From: Neopestalotiopsis rosae
Taxonomy: Eukaryota > Ascomycota > Sordariomycetes > Amphisphaeriales > Sporocadaceae
NCBI GenBank assembly: GCA_023078685.1
Contig: JALGAS010000003.1
Location: 4,960,001 to 5,024,000 of the forward strand
Direction: 5' to 3'
Length of the DNA: 64,000 nt
Shown here: one piece after another, positions 10,804 to 24,304 of the stretch
How positions within the stretch are numbered: position 1 is the first letter of the stretch
Layout of the letters: every line of letters begins with the position of its first letter
Position numbers and translations under genes: made by a program
Notes under the pieces: generated by a model
Told to the model about the DNA's origin: nothing
What the model saw: only the letters and a program-made list of their open reading frames with translations
The model's database searches: none

Positions 10804-13390
10804 ATGTCTTCAGCTGCAACAGCGTCAACAACGGCATATCAACAAAGACCGAAAACACTGACGCGAACATCCCCTAGAAAAGCTGCGAGAGGTGGCATCG
10901 GCACAGCTTCCACGCCGAATCTCAGCGCTCTCTACTCCGCTCAGGCCGGCTTATACAATAGCAGTAACAACAGATTAGCTTCCGGCGCAGCAGGCCTCCT
11001 TGCGCGCAAAGCGTCCCAAGCTCAACTGACCCCCAGCTCCCTTGCCGCCATACCTGATGACAGCGACAACTACCCCTTCCTGTCTGTTCTGAACGACGAG
11101 AGCCCGCCAAAGATGCCACCCCTGACGCCAGGCAGGGCTCCTGTCGCCCACGACGACTATGATGTCGGCGACATTGTCGATGTACCCGGCGGCATGCATG
11201 GAACCGTCCGTTTTGTTGGTTCGGTCGCCGGGAAGAAGGGCACTTTTGCTGGAGTTGAGCTACACCCAGATTTCGCTGCACGCGGGAAGAACAATGGAGA
11301 CGTCGACGGGTAAGTTACACACAACCACGGGATCTTCAACGCATGTGCCTTTCGATTTGATTCATGTCTAATCGCCGCGCTGCAGAGTTTCTTATTTCAC
11401 CACCTCGCAACCAGATGCTGGTATTTTCGTACCCGTAACGAAGCTCTTCAAGCGAAACTCTGCCACGTCTGGCGGTTTGCACCCCAACACTCCAGGTGCC
11501 CTGAGAGCCACCAACCAAAATACTGTCAACTATACTCCTCCTACGCCATCGCTACCCAAGTTCAGTCAATCAGTGGGACCAGGAAGGGTAGCAAGTCCAA
11601 CGGGCAGAAAGTCTAGGATATCTCTGCCTCGGCCCGAGTCGCCAGTTCGAAAGCTGCAACTCAGCCCTGCCCCTCGTGCGTCGGCCACAACGCCAGTACC
11701 AAGAGCTCCATCGCGATATGGAACTCCCTCGATCGGAAAGTTCTCGGCAAGCGTGCGCGGCACTGCTGGCGACCCAGCCAAACCGCCATCCAGGCTAGAT
11801 TACCGTAAACCGAGTATCGTGCCGCGCAGTGTTTCTGCTCTCGATCATGGACCGAACCATTCCGACGAGGATGAGATTACACCCATCGTCAATCGAAGCC
11901 AGACAAATGGCAGCATTGGCTCTATTAATAGTTTGAGAATGCGCTCGGCTTCTCGTGCTGCCGCGGTAGACGAAGAAGAGATGGAACGACTCCGAGCTCA
12001 ACTCGCAGATCGCGATATGCAACTGAAGGAACAAGCATCTGCGCTTGCTGAGATGGAGAGTAGCGTGCAGGAGCTCACATCACTTATGGAGAATGCCGAT
12101 GTCAGCCAGTTACGGCGCAACAGCGTTGATGATAAAGACACCTCGCAGCTTCGGGCATTGTTGAGAGAAAAGAATGAAAAGATCGCCGTTCTGACTGGTG
12201 AGTTTGACGTGCATCGCGCAGACTTCCGCAGCACGATCGACACCCTGGAAATGGCCAGCACCGAAACCCAACGAGTATATGATGCAAGAATTCAGGAGCT
12301 GGAACAAGAAATTCGCGAGCTACAAGAACGGAACGATGACGTCGAAAGCGTTGCCCGACAGCTTAAGCAGCTGGAAGAGCTTGTTCAGGAGCTTGAGGAA
12401 GGTCTTGAAGATGCCCGAAGAGGCGAAGCAGAGGCACGCGGTGAGGTCGAGTTTCTACGAGGAGAGGTTGAAAGAACGCGAGCCGAACTCCGGAAGGAAC
12501 GGGAAAAGTCATCAGCCGCCATCAATGGCACCCCGAATGGTGACGCTGTATCGTCCACGAAGGAGTTGGAGAAGAAGGATGACGAGATTAGAGGTCTCAA
12601 GGCAATCATTCATTCTCTCAGCAGGGACGGTGTCTCTGGGAACGATACAGCTGACAGGGCTTCTGGACAATTCCGCGGCAGCAATGAGTTTGGTAAAGCC
12701 AGGACAGAATCAATCGAGGCGCGCCAAAAGAGGGAACAAGAGCTCACCGACCTTCGAGCACTGGTCGACACCAAGAACTCACGCGAGGAAGAGCTTGAGC
12801 GAGAGCTTGAGGCTTTGCGCCGGAACAGCGCCACCACACACCGCGGCAGTGCCATTACGTTGGATAGTAGCAGCCGCAACTCATATCGCGACTCCAAAGG
12901 CACTGTTATACTGGCTCGCGATACTCAAGAGCCTAAACACAAGCGCGTACCCACCATGGACACCATGCCGGAGAGCGACGCATATTCGTCGGTTACCGAG
13001 AGTAGCACTCTGTGGTGCGAGATATGTGAGACGGGTGGCCACGATATTCTGACATGTTCCAACATGTTTGGCAACCAGGACCAAGGCAAGACCAGTCCTG
13101 ACGCTGAAACGGCCGCGCCGGACATGCGCCAAGAAATGGAGCATGAGGTCCCAGCATGCCTCCAGGTTCCTAGACCTGAGGCTGATATCATGCCCCGTCC
13201 TTTGACACCTGTAAAATCAACGCCGGCTACCCACCCGCCGCCAGCCAACGTGCAGATCCTACCGAATCCTACAGACTCGGGACCATTGGCTGGCAAGGAC
13301 AGCGGCGTTGTTGACATAGAGAAGTGGTGCGCACTCTGCGAGAGGGATGGGCACGACAGCATCGACTGTCCGTTGGAGGATGCATTCTAG
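10804..13390 (+). CDS. CAP-Gly microtubule plus-end protein (CLIP-170/Bik1/Tip1 type)
   Basis: Two exons, 10804-11309 and 11386-13390, encode 836 residues; the 76-bp intron (GTAAGT..GCAG) splits a Gly codon inside the CAP-Gly domain, and joining gives DVDGVSYFTTSQ without a break. The CAP-Gly domain (about residues 119-180) has the GKNNG tubulin/EB1-tail binding motif. A Ser/Pro/Arg-rich linker follows, then a long coiled coil (about 320-650). The C-terminus has two CCHC zinc knuckles, CEICETGGHDILTC (about 713) and CALCERDGHDSIDC (about 816), the second nearly terminal. This domain order matches CLIP-170, fission yeast Tip1 and Aspergillus ClipA, which track growing microtubule ends and recruit dynein/dynactin. 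The start ATG sits in CCCACCATGTC; an in-frame ATG at 10618 is an unlikely alternative. Confidence 0.93.
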
Positions 13391-15037
13391 GAGACATGAA
13401 AGCTTGTGACGGACAATTGGTTTCCACAAACAGAGGAGGACTCTTTTTCCATTGCATTCCAATCCCTTTATGCTTGACTCACATTTTATGATTCCCATTC
13501 GCGCGACCTCGTTTCTGCTTTTCTAGAGCCATGATACCATATTGTCTTCTTCTTAAAGTCTTAACCTGCCAAGTATTAATTCTCCCTCCACCGTTTCCCA
13601 GAGATTTCGGGGAAGAGAGCACTTGTATCATGGATGGGGTTGGTAACGACACGAGTCTATGAAGAACATGCAGCGGTGGATGGTTTTACTGAACATAGAT
13701 TATGAGATTAATGTATAGACTCTGTATGAAGATGCGTGAGATAACAATCTTTCTACCGGTGTGATTTTGCTCTCGTTTTAGTTTGTTCAAGTTCTACCAA
13801 TATTCGTCGTCCCCCAGGCGGCATTTTTCCGTGTGTGACATTGCCATGCATTCATGGCCTATCATGAAGATTGCGGTTACGTTCTAATAACTCTAGTCTT
13901 TGTGGGATTGACCTTGGCGTACGCGGGATGACTTTGCACAAGAAGTCGAACTACAGTCAGAGCATGTATATAGCACCATGGGTTACCCCAGACCATCATT
14001 TCCACTCTGGGAGCATGCTCTTGATGCACCTGACTTCCGGCAGTCGCGCCAGCATCAGGAAGCTCCCATACTGACTCGTTTATAAAGTATTATGCACAGC
14101 ACTTCAGCCATTTCTTAGAACCTAAAAATGACGGAAAGAGCTCGGGCATAAAGTCACAATATATAGCAAAGTTGCTGCATGAGAGAGACTTATTGAAAGA
14201 CGGTGGTGATATGCAATGCAATGCAATCTCTTTCATGTCCCAATTCCGGGCTGGAGCTGTGAGATCTATAATCTACAACTTACCAGGTGTCTATCACTTA
14301 TCTGTGATTCTCCACTTCCGTTCATGGTGTACTATCTAAACGTCAACATCTCCATGGGCAACGTTACGCTGGTTGATCTGGATGGGCGCGGCTTCTAGTG
14401 CGGAACTCGGCTCCATATTGGAATGAATGGTTGGTCGCTCCTCTCTCCTCCCCCGCAATACGCCAGTTTCAGGGCGGATGCAGGTCCCGCAAACGATCCA
14501 AGTGCGCCACCCCAGAGGCGAGGGGACTGGAGCTCGGGGAGGTGGGAGGTGGGTGAGAGAAGCTACGTAGGTGCTAGTTAGTGAGGTAGGTAGCAGGTAA
14601 GAAGGTGTGGTGGTAGCTTTCCAGCTTTCCCCAACTTTGAAAGAGCTTCGTCCCCTCGGCTGATGGTGCAAGTGACACCTCCATCTCTGATCCTTCGTCC
14701 AACCTTTGCTACACACCAACCTCTTCCGTTGCATCTTCAATTTTCTTGGCCGTCGTCCTCGTGATCCTACAATTGTGCCGTATCGTGGCCTAGGCCAACC
14801 GTCCTTGAGCTCACCTTTGTATTCTATCATCTCGAATCCTCCCGCTACCTTATCTGCCTAGGTATACGATATCCCACTGTAGCTTTGCTTACCGACATTC
14901 CGTATGCTGTAAATAGCAGAATAGCACATTTTTGGTCATCATCTTTACCTAGTCACTACGACCGAATTGTATTGCATCCGAACCAAGCAATCCTTTGATC
15001 CGTCCATTTCCACGTCCACGTCTCTTACACAAACACC
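13391..15037. other. Intergenic between CAP-Gly and alpha-mannosidase genes
   Basis: No gene was seen in 1.6 kb. The right third (about 14400-15037) is probably promoter and 5' UTR of the mannosidase gene, ending in a CA/CT-rich leader. Confidence 0.4.
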
Positions 15038-18000
15038 ATGGGCGGCGACCGTACCCCACAGCTGGAGCTGGCTTCAGCTGCCGCTGCGACTTCGAACTAC
15101 CCTGCCCAGGCCACAGCCCCCATTGGCAAACGTATAAGCAAAATCTATAAGGAGAGAATCACACAGTTCTACTCTGGAGGACAATGGGAGAAGCAGAACT
15201 TGTTGGCAATGATGTACGAGGGCAAGGCCTCTGGTGCTCCTCATGTCCAGCTGTCAACCTGGGCTGCTCCAGGTCTTACAAGGCCTACATTCGATGAAGC
15301 CATGAAAGGCACTTACAGACCAACGAGCGTTGGAGAGGCGTTTGGTCCATCATGGTCGACCCATTGGTTCAAGGTCATCATCAAGGTTCCCAAGGATCTT
15401 CTCAAGAAGGAGCACCTGGAGTTCCAGTGGGATGGCAACAATGAAGGTCTGATCTGGACAGCAGATGGGAAGCCCCTCCAAGGTTTGACTGGTGGCGGCG
15501 AACGTACTGAATGGATTCTCCCCAAGGCCTTCCGCGATGGCAAGGAGCACACCATCTACATTGAAATGGCCTGCAATGGCATGTTTGGCAACGCGCCGGG
15601 AGGCGACTCTATCCAGCCTCCCAACCCGAACAAGTACTTCCAATTATCCAGGGCCGAGATTTGTGCCGTGAACATGGATGCTCGGCAGCTTTGGATCGAT
15701 ACTTGGATCATTGGCGACGCCGCAAGGGAATTTCCCGAGGACTCGTGGGAACAGCACAAGGCATTGAATGTTGCGACTGAAATTATTGACACTTTCAAAC
15801 TCGGTGACAAGGAATCCCTAAAGAAGTGCCGCAAGATTGCCGAACAGTACATTGGTACCAAAGTAAACTCTGCCGATGTCTACAAAACCGACACCGTACC
15901 TCAAGTCTACGGTATTGGTCACTGCCACATTGATACCTGTTGGTTGTGGCCATGGGCCGAGACCAAGCGCAAGGTGGCGCGGTCCTGGTCAAACCAATGT
16001 GATTTGATGGAGCGGTACCCGGAGCTGAACTTTGCGTGTTCGCAGGCTCAGCAGTACAAATGGCTCAAGATGTATTACCCTTATGTGTTTGACCGTGTAA
16101 AGACAAAGGTCAAGGAGGGTCAGTTCCACCCCATTGGTGGTAGCTGGGTTGAGCACGACACCAACATGCCAAGCGGCGAATCACTGGTTCGTCAATTCCT
16201 GTACGGACAGCGCTTCTTCCAGGGACACTTTGGAGAACGGTGCCGAACATTCTGGCTCCCAGACACATTTGGTTACTCGAGTCAATTGCCTCAGCTTTGT
16301 CGCTTGGCTGGCATGGAACGTTTCCTGACGCAAAAGCTGAGCTGGAACAATATCAACAACTTCCCGCATACGACCTTCAACTGGGTGTCACTTGATGGCA
16401 GTCAAGTCATTTGCCACATGCCACCTTCAGAAACATACACCGCCGAGGCTCACTTTGGTGATGTCAGCCGAAGTGTTTCCAGGCACAAGTCCATGGATCA
16501 AGACCACACGTCGCTATTGGTGTTTGGCAAGGGTGATGGTGGTGGTGGACCAACTTGGCAGCACATTGAGAAGCTCCGTCGCTGCCGTGGAATCAGCGAC
16601 GAAGTTGGCCGCCTTCCTCGTGTCCACATGGGTGGCACTGTTGACCAATTCTTTGATAAGTTGCAAGAAAAGGGCACGTCCTTGGTCACATGGTACGGCG
16701 AGCTGTACTTTGAGCTTCATCGTGGTACCTACACAACTCAAGCCAACAACAAGTTGAACAACCGCCGTTCAGAGGTGTTGATGAAGGATCTCGAATTATT
16801 GGCCACCATTGCATCGCTTGAGCACAAGAGTTACACTTACCCCAAGGCTGAGTTTGACGAGATTTGGGAGGGAATTCTCCTGTGTCAGTTCCATGATTGT
16901 CTCCCAGGAAGCTCCATCGAAATGTGCTACGATGACTCTGATGAGGTAAGTTGGATTTTTCTAACGATCGTGATGGCAATGTATGGGCGCTGATTTATTT
17001 GATTCTAGTTGTACAAGCGCATCTATGAGATTGGAAAGGGCGTTATGAAGGACATCTACAAGCTGTACGGCTTCCCCGAGGTCCATCCCACATCCGTAAC
17101 GGATGCTGTGGCTTTAAACACCCTTCCATGGCACCGAAAGGAGGTCGTTGACATCTCTGAGACCGAGTGCGGAGTTGCATGCGGATCAGGCAACGTTCTC
17201 AGCGTCAGATCTTTCAAGACCGGCGAGAAAAAGGCCGTGACCGTCAAAGAAACCAGCAAGGGTGTCTTTGTCATGGAAAATGAGCAGCTCACCGTCACGG
17301 TCGAAGCTGGAACTGTCACTTCTCTAGTGGATCGAAGCAATGGACGTGAGGTCATTGCCAAGGGCGGCAAGGCGAATCAGTTTGTCATTTTCGATGATAA
17401 GCCGCTGTACTGGCAAGCCTGGGACGTTGAGGTGTATCATCTGGATACTCGACAGGAGCTCCCATCAGGCACAACCAAGATTTATGAGGACAAGGAGCAC
17501 CGCGTCAGTGTCGTCACTGAGACTAAGATCAGCGATGACAGCTCGATCAAGACGATTCTCAGCCTCCAGGCCGCCTTTGAAGGTCACCAGTCATACGTCG
17601 AATGCACGAGCCACGTTGATTGGCATGAGACGATGAAATTCTTGAAGGTTGAGTTCCCCGTTGATATCATCAACAACGAGGCGTCGTACGAGACTCAATA
17701 TGGAATTGTCAAGCGCCCGACTCACTACAATACTACATGGGACATGGCCAAGTTCGAGGTCTGCTGCCACAAGTTTGCTGATCTTTCCGAGCACGGCTAT
17801 GGTGTCTCGATCATCAATGACAGCAAGTATGGTTTTGCCACTGTCGGCAACCTGATGCGCCTTTCCCTTCTCAGATCACCCAAGGCGCCTGATGCTCATG
17901 CAGACATGGGCACTCACACGATCCGATGGGCTATCTTGCCTCACAACGGTGCCCTCGGCTCTACGACTGTTCGTACAGCCCATAACTTCAACAACCCGTT

Positions 18001-18355
18001 AAGAGTCAAGGCGGCACCTTCGGCCGAGGTCAAGGCGACTCTGAGCACGCAGCCTGTCAGCTTGAAGGGTGACTCCTCTCTGGTTCTTGATTGCGTGAAG
18101 CGTGGTGAGGATGATGAAGACGTTTCTCAAGATGACAACATCCCCAAGCGCAAGGGTAAGAGCGTCATTCTCCGAATCTACGACAGTCTTGGTGGCCATA
18201 GCCGAGGTACAATCTCCACCATATGGAACGTCAAGAAGGTTACCAAGACCAATGTCCTGGAGGACGACTTGGAAGATGTTTCGATCAGCAAGGATGGTTC
18301 ATTTGCCATCAAGTTGAGACCATTTGAGGTTGCCACCTACAGATTGGAAGTTTGA
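15038..18355 (+). CDS. ams1: Alpha-mannosidase, glycoside hydrolase family 38 (Ams1 type)
   Basis: Two exons, 15038-16945 and 17009-18355 (63-bp intron, phase 0), encode 1084 residues, the size of vacuolar/cytosolic Ams1. The catalytic domain shows the metal-binding motif GHCHIDTCWLWPWAE (about residue 295) and the nucleophile motif FWLPDTFGYSSQLPQL (Asp near 408). Other GH38 signatures are GGSWVEHDTNMPSGESLVRQ and LCQFHDCLPGSSI. The absence of a signal peptide fits Ams1, which in yeast reaches the vacuole by the Cvt/autophagy route and degrades free oligosaccharides from glycoprotein turnover. The C-terminal beta-sandwich region is intact to the stop. Confidence 0.95.
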
Positions 18356-18890
18356 TGAGGCAAAAGGCTCAACTTATTCATTGGATTTCCGGGGGTACAT
18401 GAAAATCCATAGCGAAAACATTGTTTGTAGTATCAGAATATGACAACAATTCAGAATATCATTCAAGCGAGTCGTACTTTATGTCATTGCATTGTTTTGA
18501 TTGATTGAGTGTAGCTTGTTTTATGTTATCCTGGTACCGATGACTGCGGGCATGACCCGGACTCAACATTTCCGTATCTCGGTAATTATACAATAAACCA
18601 TACCATGACAGGAGTTTCACCTGACTGGAGTCTAGCCCTTTATATTCCTAGTGTATGACTTGTTTGACACTGTTCCATGTCTTCATGACAACTCGCTGGA
18701 ACCTTTTTTTCTTTTTGTACAAAAAACTCCTCAATAATGACTCCTCGGCTTGATCGATTTGGAAGTACCCATTTCCCTGTGAGGATGTTGATATGAAGCC
18801 GGACCGTATAGTTGATCTAGTAGGAATACATCAGTGTCCTCTCCTTCTCAAGTTCCATCGACTCTTGTCACGCTGCTCCTGGCGTAATTC
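18356..18890. other. Intergenic between alpha-mannosidase and bZIP genes
   Basis: Convergent 3' flanks. The minus strand can carry a short extra last exon of the bZIP gene, from an acceptor CTACTAG into a frame of about 28 codons ending in SHY; see the bZIP entry and findings. Confidence 0.4.
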
Positions 18891-19965
18891 TTACTCACCA
18901 GACGGAGGCGTCGCGGGGCAATCGACGCCAGTGTTGAGGGAACTCGTTCCGAGCATGCCTCCTCCTCTCTGCCTGTATATCATGTCCAGCATCTGGTCTT
19001 GCTGGGCGGGGCTCAGGTGCGCAAAGGCGGTTAGTGCTGCTGCTACTGGTTGTGAGGATGAGGTGGATGTGGCGTCTTTGCTGCTCGAGGAAGAGGTGGA
19101 GGAGAGCCATGTTGATGTGGTGGTGTCGTCGTGGTACATTTCTCCCGTGCCGAGGCTGCCGGGTTGCGGCGGTGCGTTGAGCGATGGTATCAGGTGGTGG
19201 TGATGGTAGTGGTGGAGGTGTTGCAGAGCAGCGGGCGGTGTTGCGTATTCGGTCGTGTTGTTGTTGTACGGGGCTTGGTTGGGATAGGCCGCAGTGGCCG
19301 TCATAAAGTCTTGGTGATCTGTCCTCTGGAATGTTGATGGATGAGCGTCTAGGCTGTTGTCAATGTTGCTGGTGTCGTGGTAGTAGTCGTAGCCGGTACA
19401 CCACATGTCGCTACTGTCAAATGTGTATTCCGGGTCCCCCGCTATGCTATGAGGAACTCCGGACTCGGTGGTACCAAGCATGCCGGGGCTGGACGAGGTG
19501 GGTTGTAACCATGATATCGAGGGCGGCGCCGTGGTGATTGACGAAGACGCTAATGTTGCTGGGACGGGGCTTTGTGACGTTTCTCTACTTGAGACGGCTA
19601 CCGAGAGGCCACTCTGGCTGATGGCGTCCCCTTCGCTGGTCGAATCTGGTGGAAGGTCCGTGTCTTCAATGTTTAGAATTTGGTCTAGAAGGGCGAGTTT
19701 CTGTTTTCTCTTTTCTCCTAGGTAGTGTATATCAGCCAGTGCTCCTTTCTTCTATTTTCACCGCATGCTGAGACGAGCAAGAATACTTACTGTAGGCCCG
19801 AGATGCTATCCTATTCTGTTCCTTTCGAGCCTCGGAATTCCTGGGCTTTGGTGTTTTATTTCGCTTGTGCTCGCTCGATATCGGACTGGCTTCTGTGGTG
19901 GTGTCGACGACATCGTTATATGCATGGTCTGTCTGTTTCACGGCCTGGTTTGTTCTTCTCGGCAT
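18891..19965 (-). CDS. bZIP transcription factor
   Basis: Two exons, 19965-19791 and 19717-18891, with a 73-bp intron (GTAAGT..CTAG) that interrupts the basic region. Splicing gives RNSEARKEQNRIASRAYREK, a clear bZIP DNA-contact signature, followed by RKQKLALLDQIL where the zipper begins. The rest is low complexity (His, Ser, Thr, Gln rich). Length is 333 residues from the ATG at 19965; in-frame ATGs at 20007 and 20034 are possible alternatives. The visible stop lies inside a perfect donor (G/GTGAGTAA), so the true C-terminus may be a further exon. Direct targets cannot be inferred from sequence. Confidence 0.85.
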
Positions 19966-20034
19966 TTTCCTCTTCTGCGTTTGTGAGATGGTTGTGATAT
20001 GTATCATGGTCAGCAGACATGGTGCGAGGATCAC

Positions 20035-22597
20035 ATTATATGCAACGAGGCTGGTGAATTTTCACGATGAAGCAGCCTTCCCCTCCAACCAGTACGCTCT
20101 CAGGTTCCCTCATCGTCTGATACATGATTGGTTATTTTGATGTCAGCGCACTTGTTTGATGCAGGTCCCCTGTAGACGTCCCTGAAGAAGATTGGATGCA
20201 TACAGGACAGCGAGGGTAGCAAGGCGGTGTCATCTTACATGAGCAGAGGACAAAAGGTTCATGTGAGTGGTCCTAGATTCCATGGTTCCTCGCCGTCATG
20301 CATGAGCTCCCAGCTCATACCGCCTCAATGTCCACGGCCGACGACATGTAGTTCTAATGTTGACTGTAACAATAGCATGCAGGGACCGTTGGAACATTCA
20401 ATGAGTCAGTCTAGAAGCGGAACGGGATATACTCGTATTGGGGGTCACTCGATAGTCTTCTTTTGCCCCCTAGTCTCGACACTATTCTCTGATTCGTTCA
20501 CCGTCCAACGAAATACCTACAAATATGGCCCCGGGTAATCCTAGAATAGCAATGATGGATCCACCCTATGAACAATCCAGAAAATCAACCCGCGAGGTGA
20601 ACTAGGGTCTGAACTGAGCAGGGGCATTGGGCCAGGATTGCAGTCTGTCGCGACCATCATGGCATCCATAATGGCCACTCCCGCAACTTTCCCACAAATC
20701 AATAATTCGTTCCTGTCAAAATCTTATGTTCTCCAGAGAAGCGATGCAATGAGCCCAGATATCCTGAATGCTCCTCGGGCAGATCAGCGACTTGCCGCAT
20801 TGGGGATCACTAATCTTGGCAATCATGACATGGGGCAGGGAAAATAACATTCCATGACCGAGGTCACTGACTAATCGCTCTACTTCGCAAAGCTATACCA
20901 TCATATCATGGAGCATGGGCACTAGGGCGCGGGATCAACCTGAAAGACTATGTCACTTTGCCGTTGTGGTAAGAGCTAGAGCATGACGGTTGCCAGCTGA
21001 AAGCAGGGGATTGGTGAGAAAACGTGGAATATGAGTGGATTGATTATGCAATCCGTTAGGATGGTAGTTCTTCGCTTAAGCATGGTCCTCTGTTACAAGG
21101 TCGGCCATGTGGCCGTATGCGTTCCTCTCATGTACAGACTGCGGATACGATGAAAAGACCTAGTATGCGGGCATGCAAGCCAAAGCAAGGCTACGAGAAG
21201 GAACCAGCGCCAAGAACATGGATACTAAAGACACTCGCTACGTCTTCTTATCCGGAAGGTAGAAGCATGCGATAGCTTACAAGTCGAGGCCATTTGAGCC
21301 AGACCAACAATTTCCATCTGGAAGCTTCTGTCACATGGACACATCGTCATAGCTAGATGTGGGACATTATTTGCGTGGCGGAGGGCGTAATGCACAGAAG
21401 CATGGGAAGTAGTCAGCGGAGTATACAAATCTGTCCTTCGGCTTGGCATAGAACCACGGCCAAAATTGAGCGGTCTGATAAGTCTCCGGCCACTTGTGTG
21501 TATCTGTCTCGGCGTCACCGGCATGACCTCAAACGGTTCCGCAACTAGGCTGTCAGCACCTTGTGTACACTTTTGAAGAAGATCGTGGGCTGCTTCAAGG
21601 CATCGGCTACATGTCGCGGCGGTGGGGTAGGGAAGCAACAGGCTATCTGCAATGCTTGGCAAAAATGGATGAACCCGACCATCCGCGCCGCTTTCTCTCT
21701 TGACAGCTCGCATAAATATCGACCAATAGCATCGAGGTCCAAATTTCAAGGCCTTTTTAAGTTCTTCCAAATTCGTCACTCAAATGTGACATGGGACAAA
21801 CTCGGCCCTGCATATTGAACATGACCTAGCTTAATTCGTATCGAGACGCTTCGAGAATCATGTAAGTCCTGGGCTCCCTTCTTGATGGGTCAAATCATAG
21901 TACTGGAATCAGCGGGCCGCTTCAGGGTTCAAATCGACCCTTCGTACCTGGGTCGTCACAGTCCAATATTTTCCTGGTCCAAGCGGCCAAAATAGAAGTC
22001 TGCTTTCAGAATCCTCAGTCATGACAATATCTGCTGATTGCGTGGGGCTTGGTGCTCTGGAATGCACCCTGCAGGTATGAGTAAGCAGATTGAACCACAT
22101 GATACTCCGTGTTGTTGCGCACTCTGCAGTCTTGGGCACAATTTGTAGGCGATTGAATTCACACAATCTGGATTTATCCTTCGTGTAAAATTTTGGGTCG
22201 AGCGCTTGTAATCATAAGTCAATGTCTTCTCGATTCACTCGGAATTAATATACCTAAACTTGGTTCGAGGCAGATATTGTAGTTTATGCTCTTATCCATA
22301 CTATACTCTGCATACCGTAATAGAGCTTGATGGTGCCCCGCATCTTGCATATCCGCAATAATGATCGCAAATTCTCATGAGCTTCAATTCAACGAATCAA
22401 ATGCGTGGATCCAATTGTGTGAAAACCCATTATAGGCATTGTCGTAACGTTTACCACACAACTCAAATAATCGGAGTCCAAGCACAATTACTGACTCAGA
22501 ATATTGGGAGCTACATTACAAGTTCATCAGAGTCATCACCCAAACATATCAAAATCAACTAGGCCGGATATAAGCTGAAGAAGCAACATCGCAGAAA
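20035..22597. other. Intergenic, 2.6 kb
   Basis: No gene that I can support. A 184-codon open frame on the minus strand (21779-21225) has no recognisable domain and ordinary intergenic composition, so it is not called. The part next to 22597 should hold the TRM82 promoter. Confidence 0.35.
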
Positions 22598-24304
22598 ATG
22601 CCACTGCCGTATCAGTGTGTCACTGTTCTGAGTCAAGATGGCATTGTAGCCGCTGCAAGGGGCACTTCCATCTTTACTTTCGGTGCAGATGGGAAATTGC
22701 TCTCGTCATGGGAACACCCCGCAACGCAGCACAAGAATACCACGACCAGCGACTCCCCCGCGGAGGACGGCGTCAAGGAGGCGGCAGAGGAGCCAGAGGA
22801 GGGCTCATCACCAGCCAAAAGACGCAAGGTGGAAACGGTCACTGGAGTGGAAGCTGTAGCGGGCGGCTCGGAAGAAGCCCCGGTGCAACAGGCGCAGGCC
22901 GAAGTCAAGGGAGATGAGCAGAAGAGGACCAAGAAGGGCATGCATTTGAACAAGCTGTCGCCCTCGGATCAGCCTCATATCAACCTCTTAAGAACCACCG
23001 CAAATGGCAGCCACTTGATCGCGGTAACAGGTACAGACAAGGCTGTATGGGTGTTTGAACACGATGGCAAGGGTCAATTAAGGGAGCTCGGTCAGAGGTA
23101 AGCAAAATTCCACCACTGTGCCCCTGCTCGGTCAACTCGGGCTGGGGATTGCAAACAATGATTTTCTAATTCTGTACGCTAGATGTATGCCCAAGCGGCC
23201 TTGCGACCTGGCAGTGACGTCAGATGACAAGACGATTCTGGTAGCTGACAAGTTTGGAGACGTCTACTCCATGCCTCTCATTCCCACCGACGAGGCTGCA
23301 GTCGAGAGCGGCGCCGCTATCACTACCCCCAAGGGGTATCAGCCCATGCCGTCCAAGGGCGCCGACAACCTGACTGTCCACACGCAGCGCAACCTCAAGG
23401 CGCTCATTGACCAGGAGCGCCAGCGCCAATCCAACCCGCAGCCCAAGACCAAGGAGGCCCCAAAATTTGCCCACGAGCTGCTCATCGGCCACGTGTCCAT
23501 GCTCACGGCCATCGCCGTGGCCGAGGACGCGCAGCGCCGGCCGTACATCCTGACGGCCGACCGCGACGAGCACATTCGCGTCTCCCGCGGCATGCCCCAG
23601 GCCCACGTCATACAGGAGTTCTGCCTCGGCCACGGCGCCTTTGTCAACGCGCTGTGCCTCCCGCGGCCCGACGTCCTGGTCTCGGGCGGCGGCGACGACG
23701 AGCTCTACGTCTGGGACTGGCTGAGCGGCGCGCTCAGGGGCAAGACGGATCTGCTCGGCCGCGTCAGGCAGGTCGTCCCCGAGGCCGCCAAGGTTGCCGT
23801 CTCGAGGCTCGTGGCTTCTGCGGACGGCTGGGTCATGGCTATTTGCGAACGGTGAGTCTTTTTTTCCCCCTTCCGATAGATTGTGCGATGTGACTAAACT
23901 AATTCGTTTCCCCCAGAGTCGCTGCCGTTTTCGTCTTTCGCTTTTCGGATGACAAGCTCAATTTCGTACAAACACTAAAAGTCCCCGGCAACGCTCTCGA
24001 CGTGGCCATTCTCCCCAGCAGACTGGTAGTCGGTTTCGATACCACGGACCCGGCCGCCACCACCAGCACGGTTGAGCCTCGACTCGCCGTCTTTGCGCAG
24101 GGCAGCAGCGGAGATGCGTGGGAGGCGTCCGACTTTGCGTACCAGGACACCAACGTGGACAGTATCGACGACACGAGGGCCGTGCTCGACAATGTCCTGT
24201 ATGCCGTCGAGAATCTGCGCAAGACGGAGAATCCATATGGCGATGACGACGGGGCTGAGACGCCTGCGGCGGATTCTGAGGGGCCTTCCTCGGCAGCGAA
24301 CTGA
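22598..24304 (+). CDS. trm82: tRNA (guanine-N7)-methyltransferase non-catalytic subunit Trm82
   Basis: Three exons, 22598-23097, 23183-23851 and 23917-24304, give 518 residues; junctions restore GQRCMPKRPCDLAVTSDDK and ICERVAAVFVF. This is a WD40 beta-propeller protein: repeats are seen around ILVADKFGDVYSMPL, LLIGHVSMLTAIAVA, ILTADRDEHIRVSR and VLVSGGGDDELYVWDWLSG. Trm82 (human WDR4) forms the heterodimer with Trm8 that makes m7G46 in tRNA and stabilises the catalytic subunit. Low-complexity acidic inserts, including a KRRK patch near residue 75, are common in fungal members. The middle exon is GC-rich and throws long shadow frames on the minus strand. Confidence 0.92.

Noticed and set aside
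12198..13052. 284-codon frame overlapping the CAP-Gly gene
   Set aside because: It is the +1 shadow of the coiled-coil region; the real frame carries CAP-Gly and zinc knuckles.
21225..21779. 184-codon minus-strand frame
   Set aside because: No domain, no flanking splice or start context, and composition like the surrounding intergenic sequence.
21921..21945. tRNA-like B box GGTTCAAATC
   Set aside because: The surrounding bases do not form a 5-bp T arm or an acceptor stem.
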